Source of the DNA: Gemmatimonadota bacterium
GTDB taxonomy: Bacteria > JBHIER01 > G020348925
Length of the DNA stretch: 64,000 bases
Direction of reading: 5' to 3'
Assembly (NCBI GenBank): GCA_020348925.1
Contig: CP070758.1
Coordinates: 2,145,408-2,209,407, forward strand
This document shows positions 53,619 to 60,707 of this stretch, in pieces. Both the position numbers and the translations under genes were made by a program. The notes under the pieces were generated by a model. It made no database searches, was not told the origin of the DNA, and saw nothing but the letters and a program-made list of their open reading frames with translations. How positions within the stretch are numbered: position 1 is the first letter of the stretch; each line of letters opens with the position of its first letter.

Positions 53619-53693
53619 CTCTACGTTTGGACTCTAACTTTTCGAAAATTATCTTGGCGTTTCAATGTATGGAAATAGAGGACAAATTTTTTA

Positions 53694-53722
53694 TTGACTT
53701 TCAATTTCAATTTTACTATCAT
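53694..53722 (+). promoter_or_regulatory. Candidate promoter for the exosortase pair
   Basis: TTGACT (53694-53699), 17-base spacer, TATCAT (53717-53722). It implies a leader of about 510 bases including the palindromic repeats. Confidence 0.45.
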
Positions 53723-53848
53723 AACACAAATCAAAATTTAAGAAAAAAGCAGCTTTCGAGATATTAAAGGATGTAGATCGGATTTTGACGAAGATACCCT
53801 CCGTCATAGTGGTTTTGTTTTCGATCGTTAAATACGAAGATTGCCACG

Positions 53849-53945
53849 CTATGAACCATTACGGTTCATAGCTCGCAACGACAGACAGAAAAGAATCCCT
53901 CTCAGCTCCTCCTTCGACTGAGTTTATCCCGAGCGAAGTCGAAGG
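53849..53945. repeat. Two adjacent palindromic dispersed repeats
   Basis: A 9-bp-arm hairpin CTATGAACC/GGTTCATAG inside an ATTGCC...CGCAACGACA context, then a 9-bp-arm hairpin CCTTCGACT/AGTCGAAGG followed by GGCTCAGGACAGGC. Both resemble common intergenic dispersed repeats. Confidence 0.6.
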
Positions 53946-54240
53946 GCTCAGGACAGGCTTTACAAAAGGGAGAAGGTTACACCTCTTGAAATCTCCACTT
54001 CATAGGGGAGACTTTTTCCCTCCTGTCCCAAAGAGAGGGATAGGGAGGTTGTTTGAGATAGAAAAGTAACGAGGTTTTAATGGCGTTGACTTGAAAGCAT
54101 TAATTGGCTCAAGCATTAGCCACTTATACAGTCCGGCGAGTAAAGCCCTTCGACGAAGTTTTAGATTGAACGAATTTAAACTACTCAGCATAAACTCGTA
54201 CATCACCGTAGGTTCGAATTAAAATTCTTCGCTATAGGAT

Positions 54241-54810
54241 ATGACAAAAAAAATCAAAAAAATTCCCTTAGCCGAGAGGATCTCCAGTCTGCTGCGTATG
54301 CACAGAGAGATTGTGAAATTCTGCCTTCTCTTCACTTTATACATTGGTACCTTTTTCGGTCTCTTTATCCTCGCAACGGTGTATATGTTGAAACCACTCG
54401 TTGCCCTCAATGTATTCACTGCCAAATCCGTTCAGATTGCAGCGAAATTGCTTGGCATGCACGCATCAGCAAGCTCCAGCTACCTCACAGTGAAAGGCTT
54501 TTCAATCGAGGTTATTACCGAATGCACAGGGCTGTTCGCAGCTTTCGTCTTCCTGGCCTGCGTCCTGGCCTATCCTACAAAAATCATGAAAAAAGTTTTC
54601 GGCATAATCGCTGGTATCTTCGTCATTTATATTTTAAATATTATGAGAATGATCTGCCTGATCATGGTCGGCATTTGGACGCCGCAGCACTTTGACTTCG
54701 TCCATGTCTACCTATGGGAAGGAGTCTTTATCATCGTCGTTCTCATGCTCTGGCTGGTGTGGCTCGATAAGGTGGTGAAAGATGTCAGAAAGGTTGCAGT
54801 TTCTGGGTAG
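54241..54810 (+). CDS. xrtH: Exosortase, XrtH type
   Basis: A 189-residue inner-membrane protein with about six helices, the short form of the exosortase/archaeosortase family. The three predicted active-site residues are present: Cys95 in ITECTGLFA, Arg136 in LNIMRMICL and His155 in FDFVHVYLW. Size and the ECTGLFA/FDFVH wording fit exosortase H, which recognises IPTL-CTERM tails; a protein with such a tail is encoded just upstream at 52696-53556. The enzyme would cut the tail at the membrane and release or transfer the protein. The following gene overlaps its end by 29 bases. Subfamily is judged by motif and neighbour, not by search. Confidence 0.82.
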   Translation: MTKKIKKIPLAERISSLLRMHREIVKFCLLFTLYIGTFFGLFILATVYMLKPLVALNVFTAKSVQIAAKLLGMHASASSSYLTVKGFSIEVITECTGLFAAFVFLACVLAYPTKIMKKVFGIIAGIFVIYILNIMRMICLIMVGIWTPQHFDFVHVYLWEGVFIIVVLMLWLVWLDKVVKDVRKVAVSG

Positions 54811-55369
54811 ATTTCTCATATTTGTTTCAGTCATTTTTGTTCTCTTTTATTTCTTCGTTAATCCGTACTACCGTCAGATCTTCAACAAGATCGCCTGGCT
54901 GCTGTATAAATCCAAGACACCATACGGGGAATACGTGACCTTTCACGTCCGCTTTTTCAACATCATCCCCTTCCTGGCCCTCATGCTGGCAACTCCCAAA
55001 ATAAAGATCCTCGAACGGCTCAAATTGATCGGTATGGGACTGGTCATTATCTTTATCATCCACTTCCTCTTCCTCCTCATCGGGCATGCTTACACCCACC
55101 AGGCCCAAACTTTTCTGCAGCGGATGCTCTCATCGACCTCCAACGCCATCGGTCAGGTGGCCGTCCCTCTTCTGGTGTGGTTTGGGCTTGCACATAAATA
55201 TATTATAAAAACCTTCAGGCCGAGAACGGTCCCCACACCTCCATCCAGTTCAACGGAACAAAAATGCCCCTTCTGCGGGAAGAAGAAAAAAGGATTGAAG
55301 GAACATATACGGTCGGTTCATGGGCAGGAGGACGGGAGCGAGAAGGCTATGAAGAGGTATGGGAGGTAA
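54782..55369 (+). CDS. Exosortase-associated membrane protein with zinc-finger-like tail
   Basis: A 195-residue protein with about four membrane helices (about 10-26, 58-72, 82-104, 122-142). The ending is soluble and basic with CPFCGKKKKGLKEHIRSVHG (Cys162, Cys165, His175, His180; C-x2-C-x9-H-x4-H), a zinc-finger-like pattern. The start ATG overlaps the exosortase gene by 29 bases, with AAGGTGG upstream, so both are made together. Small membrane partners next to exosortase H genes are known, but the role is not established, and the finger is an unusual addition. It could bind metal, RNA or the substrate tail (inference). Confidence 0.75.
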   Translation: MSERLQFLGRFLIFVSVIFVLFYFFVNPYYRQIFNKIAWLLYKSKTPYGEYVTFHVRFFNIIPFLALMLATPKIKILERLKLIGMGLVIIFIIHFLFLLIGHAYTHQAQTFLQRMLSSTSNAIGQVAVPLLVWFGLAHKYIIKTFRPRTVPTPPSSSTEQKCPFCGKKKKGLKEHIRSVHGQEDGSEKAMKRYGR

Positions 55370-55540
55370 TGTTGTAGCAACCGGTTATTTCTATCAAGAA
55401 GATTCCGGCATGGAGTTTACCCCGTATTCAATTTCGGGGATCGGAATGACAAAAAGTGGAACTGTATGTCTTAAACAACGTCTCGACGGAGTCTCGCCCT
55501 CCCCCACTATAATGGGATCAATTCTGCTTAATTCATAGGC

Positions 55541-55625
55541 TGTCATTCCTGCGTATGCAGGAATCTCCTCGTTCAGGGTAACCTGCTTTATTTCGAGGAG
55601 ATTCCGGGATAAACCCGGAATGACA
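55541..55625. repeat. REPIN-like inverted pair, second copy
   Basis: Starts TGTCATTCC and ends GGAATGACA, with inner GGAATCTCC and GGAGATTCC and two hairpins (TTCCTGC/GCAGGAA and ATTCCGGG/CCCGGAAT). The plan is the same as at 35340-35447. Confidence 0.78.
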
Positions 55626-55742
55626 GGCTGGATGAAATTGTGAGCTTTTGAAACTGAGTTAAAAACCATTGATTATCGTAAGCTACATAACACTTAATTG
55701 TTACATATGATTCTGCAAAGTTCTATGAATAACCCAGGCAAC

Positions 55743-55775
55743 AAAAAAGCCGCCGAGTAGAGAATACCCGGCGGC
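55743..55775 (-). terminator. Rho-independent terminator after the protease gene
   Basis: GCCGCCG/CGGCGGC stem (55749-55775) followed on the minus strand by six T (55748-55743), 30 bases past the stop at 55805. Confidence 0.88.
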
Positions 55776-55804
55776 TGTTGATACCGACTATTGATGAAAG
55801 CTCA

Positions 55805-58800
55805 CTACTTCATGAGCACCATGCTCTTGGTCGCCGACCATCGGCCGCGATCAACAGACAGCCGATAGAAATAGATTCCACTGGAGACCTCGTTCCCCAG
55901 GCCGTCCCTGCCGTCCCATGTCACCGTGTAGTACCCCGGCTTCCTAAATTCATCCACCAGAGTCCGCACCTCCTGCCCCAAGACATTATAAATCTTCAGG
56001 GTCGTGTGGAGTGGGGATCCACCATCAACTATCTGATATCTAATATCTGTCGCAGGGTTGAAGGGATTGGGATAGTTCTGAGCGAGGGAGAACTCCTGAG
56101 GCACCTGGCCGCCCTCCACGTCCGAGGAGGTTTTCATCTCTTCGATTTGGAATGCTCTGCCGCTAACGTCGACCAGAATCAACTCGTCGAGCAAAACGTC
56201 ACTGGATTCCGAAGATATGTCGTAGGGGACGGTAACCATCGGTTCGTCGCCTGGAGTCATGGCTCGACCATCGGTACTGTATAAGACAAAGATCGTCCCG
56301 TCGTCCTTTCGATTCGAGGCTACGGTCATTCCTGGATTCCGGTGACTCCAGACGGGTTCTCCGACCGATACTCCATCTCCATATTTGAGACGGAACTGGA
56401 CACCGGCAATAGGCACGTCCGCCTGCACATACATCGCACACTCGCCTCGGGTGTCGCACGTCATCGGAGCAGTCCGAACCTCAACCCGGGCCGACGCCCG
56501 CCCCTCCGGTATGACCGCTTTGGGGTTGAGGATCCTGTTGACGATATTGATGGCGTCAATAATGTCCACCCCCCCGTCCTCATTGAAATCGGCCGCCCAC
56601 TGCGCGTAGGCACTGGTCTCCACCCCCAGCACGACATTGACGGCACCAAGCACATCGATGATATCGATGTTGCCATCGCAATTGACATCACCCCGCTCAA
56701 CCTTGGACCAGATCATAATATCGTCGACCGTCCAGCCATCAGCCGTCCCGGCCTCATCGCTCACCACACGAAAGCGAATGCGGACCTCTTCATTGCCTGG
56801 GCCACAGAATCCCTCCAGGAGAGTGCACCGCTTCTTGACCGGATAACCGTCGAAGCCGGTAAAACTCTCCAAAGCCGTCCAGCTCTCACCGTCACTACTG
56901 GCCTCCACGTAACCGAAATCATTGCCATCCTCAAAGGAGTAAAAATGCCAGAATGTGAGGGCCGCTTCCGTACAGGAAGAGAGATCAAAGGCCTCCTGAT
57001 ACATCAGAGGGTTATCCTCATTGTCCTCGTAATCCCCTTGCGGGCTGTCGACAATGGATGTGGAGTTGTTGACACCGAAGCCACCCAGCCCCGACCCTGT
57101 TCCCAGATCCCATCCTCCAGTCCCGGTCTCAAAATCGCCCAAGACGAGATAGGGAATAAGTTCGAAAGCGAAGACGTCAGAAGTCGCCGTATTGTGGTTG
57201 CTGGACGCATCGACGACCTCAACATAGTAATTGACAATATCTCCGAATTGTCCGGACCATTCTAACGTCGCTCCGTATTCTTCGGGTATGCCTGTGCCCG
57301 TCATCAATACTCCAGTAAACGGCTCGTCATTGAGCTGATAATACAACGTCACCTCTCCAACCCCCAGATTGTCGGTCACTTTGGCGGTGACCTCTCTTTC
57401 CCCGGAGAGGAGATAGGTATCCGGCAACTGATCGACCCTCAAAATCTCAGGCGCAGTCACATCCGGTTGAACAGCGAAGGCATGGACCTTCGTGGGAGCT
57501 CCCAGAGGCGATTGCCATTCGTAATACGGATTTTCCGTGGTGACATAATATTGGATTGTGGTCTCGGTTCCGGGAGGAGGTATCGTCCCGGCGTACACTC
57601 CATCTCCCCGATGCGTCATGGTCACCGTGGAGAAGGACGGCGATGTTTCCTTCTTCCAGTAGAGCGTAACACCCGTGAGATCGCTGATGTCACCGGTCAC
57701 GGTCACCTCAACCGGATAGGAACTGCTCGGATCCTCACTATCTTTCAGCGGATCGTGCCAGATGAAGTTCACCCAGTTGAGGATCCTGGTCATCACTTCT
57801 GTCCTGACGGCCGATGGTTGTGACGGATCCAGTTCAGGCGTCGCATCAATAGCCTCAAAACCGAAACCGAAATATATGACCCGGTGATCACCCTGGTATT
57901 TGATACCACCCTTGTGATGCAGGCCACCTGCATATTCAAAGACACCACTGGCCCCGGGGCCGGGCTCAATTTCGTCAGGGTACTGTTGATCAGCATCCCG
58001 ACCAGGATGATAGATATCGAAACTGAGGCCGTCACCGATTTCGTCCCCGAGGATACCATCAACGCTCTGAATACCGCTGTTATCGGCATAATAGACGGCG
58101 TGCAAATAGTTTTCGTAGAAATCGACGAATCCGGAACGATCGCCCTCGTTGAAATCCCAGCCGACATCCTGGCCGGAGATAAAGAGGTTTCCGCCGTTGT
58201 CCAAATAGTCCTCTACGGCGGCCATGTCTCCAACGTCCAGACTGGGGAAGGTCCACTCGCAGGCCCAGATGACGATGGGGACATTGGAGAGAATAAACGG
58301 GGTCGGGCTTCCCAGGCTGGCGTGATCCCAGACCGCATACAACACGTTCAAGCCGTCCAGGATGTTGGTGTAGTACCCCTCAACGTTGTTCTCGCCATCG
58401 TCGTCATCGACCAGGAGAACGGGCATCTTGCCAAGAATAACCGCGAAAGTATCCGTACCGCTGATGCCACCATCAGCGAGAAACTGTAAGAAAAGCCTGG
58501 CCATGTGTGGCTCAGCATCCGGGGCTATGGAAAAGACCAAAGGATCCGAAGTCGCCTGAAAGGTGTCCGCAGGAAACGTTCCCACAAAGGAACTGCCATC
58601 GTCGATCGTCAGATCAGGATCGTCAGTGTCCAGAGAGACCTGAAAATTGGTCGCAGCCCCCAGCGAGTAATTTCGGTATTGGGCAGTGACGTTGATTGTC
58701 TCACCTCGCTCGAAAAGGCCGTCACCGTCACCGTTGACCGCATCGTCCGGTGTCACGTTAAAATTGAGAATCTTTGGCGGGACCTCCGTCAAGACCGTAG

Positions 58801-60235
58801 CAGTGACAGCATTGTACGCATTGACGCGCCCGCTGCCCAGAAGCCCCTCGAGACCGGGATTCTGCGCGTCGATATTGTCTGCCGTGAGAGCCACCTGTCT
58901 GACAATACGGTCGTTAGACCAGCCCGGATGCTGGGATTTCACCAGCCCGCACAGACCGGCCACGATGGGACAGGACATGGAGCTTCCGTTGGCGGAACCG
59001 TACGAGCCGCCAACGACAGGTATGGTCGTTAGCGTCTGCGTTCCGGGGGCACAGACGTCGATGGAAATACCGTACGTGGCTTCTCGCCTGTCCTGATTAT
59101 TGATCCATCCCGCGCTGAGAACATTGACATAGCTGGAAGGATAGTGTAAAAGATCGGTATCGTCATTCCCCCCGGAGGCCACGACAATACTGCCCAGGCC
59201 GTAAACATAATCGATCACATCCTGATTCGCCTGGGAATAACTGCCGAAGCCACCCCAACTGCAGCTGATGATATCCGCCCCATTTTCGGCCGCGTAAATG
59301 ATTCCCTGATACCCGAAGGAGACGAAACGAGGACTGTCGTCGTAACTGCACTTGATGGCCATGACCCTGCAGTTCCACGACACTCCGGCGACCCCTGTAC
59401 CATTGTTCGTCACGGCGGCGGCCAGTCCGGAGGTTAAAGTACCGTGATCATAATAGCCCTGAGCATCCGGAGTGGGGTGTGTCGGATTGTTGTCCTCTTC
59501 AGCCAGGTCGTAGCCGATGAGATCGTACACATACGTCTCCGAATTGTTGTCCCAATCGTCATCGTCGACACCGTTGAGATCGCCGGGGTCCAGGACCCAG
59601 CCGCCGTCCACCCACTCGAGAGTATGGCCGTCCCCGTCGGCATCCTCCCCCAAGTTCTGCCAGATGTTATCGAGCAGATCAGGATGCTCCCAATCAGGTC
59701 CGTTGTCAACTATGGCAATAACTATAGCATCGTCACCATGCTGGATGTCCCAGGCTTGGGCGGCCCGTATGCGGGTCATAAACGTCTGCTGACCGAACAT
59801 CGGATCATCCGGTGTTTCTTCAATGACCGGCACGGAGATGGGCTCGGCGTACTCGACGTTCGGATCCTGCGCAAATGCACGCGCCACCGATTCCGGATCA
59901 AGGTGCGGTGGAAACGAAAGAGAATAGATCCGAGACAGATCCGGCAGACCGGAGCCGTCAGGGATGGGCCTGTGTTGAAACCGTTTTCTCACTTCCTGGA
60001 CGGAGAACCGGTCCATCTTTTCGTCGAAAGAGCTCATTCCAGTGACGGTGAAACGCTCCGTCCCTTTGGCTACCACATGAGGTTTCAACTTCACGACCAC
60101 CTTCCCGGGCTCGAGTGTGGCCGACGCTGGGCCCGACAGTGTATGGGACTTTGTATATTGACTTCCCACCCCCGGTATTGAAATACTTAGAATGAAAAAG
60201 CTGAAAATCATAGTACCGGCTATTATACGTCTCAT
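55805..60235 (-). CDS. Large secreted subtilisin-family protease with dockerin, cohesin-like module and type IX tail
   Basis: A 1476-residue exported protein. A signal peptide (about 1-25) and an inhibitor-like propeptide (about 40-135; LEPGKVVVKLKPHV) precede the S8 domain: D177 in AIVDNGPDW, H264 in YYDHGTLTSG and S419 in GSANGSSMSCP, the expected order and spacing, with a variant His motif. Further Ig-like and jelly-roll domains follow (about 490-1180; the last with DGWTVDDIMI), then a dockerin pair (1182-1241), a cohesin-like beta domain (about 1260-1370; GVQFRLKYGDGVSV, PMVTVPYDI) and a type IX tail (1383-1476; NYPNPFNPATDIRY, GIYFYRL). Start at 60235 has AAGGAG. It would act outside the cell, anchored or released by the tail system. 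Separate unit with its own terminator. Confidence 0.92.
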   Translation of the reverse strand: MRRIIAGTMIFSFFILSISIPGVGSQYTKSHTLSGPASATLEPGKVVVKLKPHVVAKGTERFTVTGMSSFDEKMDRFSVQEVRKRFQHRPIPDGSGLPDLSRIYSLSFPPHLDPESVARAFAQDPNVEYAEPISVPVIEETPDDPMFGQQTFMTRIRAAQAWDIQHGDDAIVIAIVDNGPDWEHPDLLDNIWQNLGEDADGDGHTLEWVDGGWVLDPGDLNGVDDDDWDNNSETYVYDLIGYDLAEEDNNPTHPTPDAQGYYDHGTLTSGLAAAVTNNGTGVAGVSWNCRVMAIKCSYDDSPRFVSFGYQGIIYAAENGADIISCSWGGFGSYSQANQDVIDYVYGLGSIVVASGGNDDTDLLHYPSSYVNVLSAGWINNQDRREATYGISIDVCAPGTQTLTTIPVVGGSYGSANGSSMSCPIVAGLCGLVKSQHPGWSNDRIVRQVALTADNIDAQNPGLEGLLGSGRVNAYNAVTATVLTEVPPKILNFNVTPDDAVNGDGDGLFERGETINVTAQYRNYSLGAATNFQVSLDTDDPDLTIDDGSSFVGTFPADTFQATSDPLVFSIAPDAEPHMARLFLQFLADGGISGTDTFAVILGKMPVLLVDDDDGENNVEGYYTNILDGLNVLYAVWDHASLGSPTPFILSNVPIVIWACEWTFPSLDVGDMAAVEDYLDNGGNLFISGQDVGWDFNEGDRSGFVDFYENYLHAVYYADNSGIQSVDGILGDEIGDGLSFDIYHPGRDADQQYPDEIEPGPGASGVFEYAGGLHHKGGIKYQGDHRVIYFGFGFEAIDATPELDPSQPSAVRTEVMTRILNWVNFIWHDPLKDSEDPSSSYPVEVTVTGDISDLTGVTLYWKKETSPSFSTVTMTHRGDGVYAGTIPPPGTETTIQYYVTTENPYYEWQSPLGAPTKVHAFAVQPDVTAPEILRVDQLPDTYLLSGEREVTAKVTDNLGVGEVTLYYQLNDEPFTGVLMTGTGIPEEYGATLEWSGQFGDIVNYYVEVVDASSNHNTATSDVFAFELIPYLVLGDFETGTGGWDLGTGSGLGGFGVNNSTSIVDSPQGDYEDNEDNPLMYQEAFDLSSCTEAALTFWHFYSFEDGNDFGYVEASSDGESWTALESFTGFDGYPVKKRCTLLEGFCGPGNEEVRIRFRVVSDEAGTADGWTVDDIMIWSKVERGDVNCDGNIDIIDVLGAVNVVLGVETSAYAQWAADFNEDGGVDIIDAINIVNRILNPKAVIPEGRASARVEVRTAPMTCDTRGECAMYVQADVPIAGVQFRLKYGDGVSVGEPVWSHRNPGMTVASNRKDDGTIFVLYSTDGRAMTPGDEPMVTVPYDISSESSDVLLDELILVDVSGRAFQIEEMKTSSDVEGGQVPQEFSLAQNYPNPFNPATDIRYQIVDGGSPLHTTLKIYNVLGQEVRTLVDEFRKPGYYTVTWDGRDGLGNEVSSGIYFYRLSVDRGRWSATKSMVLMK

Positions 60236-60707
60236 TATACTCTTCTCCTTAAAATTCCCTCGATTTTAATGTCAGTGACATGACATTCGGATTGACCGCG
60301 TGTCGCAGTCGGTTTCGTAATCCTCCCCCTAAACCGTCACACATGCTTCCCCTTTCACCCAACCCTCAATACTTCCATTGAACTGCAAAGGTTTCACGTT
60401 TCTATGGTGGCTCCCTCCTTTTTATGATTTTTTTAATTTGGTTGGTTTATCAGCATCATCGTCAGCATCTTCCCCGGCGTCGTCTTAATATATATCCTTT
60501 GAGCCATATGAAACAACCGCAACACAATCATAGGTATTGAATGATATACAATGACAGGACAATAATCCTTGACTTAAATCAAAACACTGAAAATGAGCCA
60601 TACGGGTGACGTGTCCGGGTTGACTGCACCATAATGAGAAAAAAGCCACTGAGTCCTCTGGACCCAGTGGCTTTCCTCATATTCTGACCTTTCGATCAGA
60701 AGGTCGG
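60236..60707. other. Intergenic region between two surface-protein genes
   Basis: No gene is seen. It contains an inverted repeat AATGTCA/TGACATT (60268-60287) shortly upstream of the protease start and a terminator for the gene at 60708 (60637-60674). Confidence 0.6.
60637..60674 (-). terminator. Rho-independent terminator after the surface-protein gene
   Basis: AAAGCCACTG/CAGTGGCTTT arms (60642-60651, 60665-60674) followed on the minus strand by a T tract, 34 bases past the stop at 60708. Confidence 0.85.

Larger units (their letters stand above)
53557..54240. other. Gene-free gap between substrate and exosortase genes
   Basis: Contains a terminator-like hairpin (53586-53618), a plus-strand promoter (53694-53722), and two palindromic repeats: CTATGAACC/GGTTCATAG (53849-53871) and CCTTCGACT/AGTCGAAGG (53911-53945). 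Downstream text up to 54240 shows no gene. Confidence 0.6.
55370..55804. other. Intergenic repeat region between the exosortase pair and the protease gene
   Basis: No gene is supported. It holds a degraded palindrome (55400-55450, ending GGAATGACA), a full REPIN-like pair (55541-55625) and the terminator of the protease gene (55743-55775). Confidence 0.6.

Noticed and set aside
55394-55669. 91-codon open frame on the minus strand
   Set aside because: It is made largely of the REPIN-like palindromes, so it reflects repeat sequence and not a gene.
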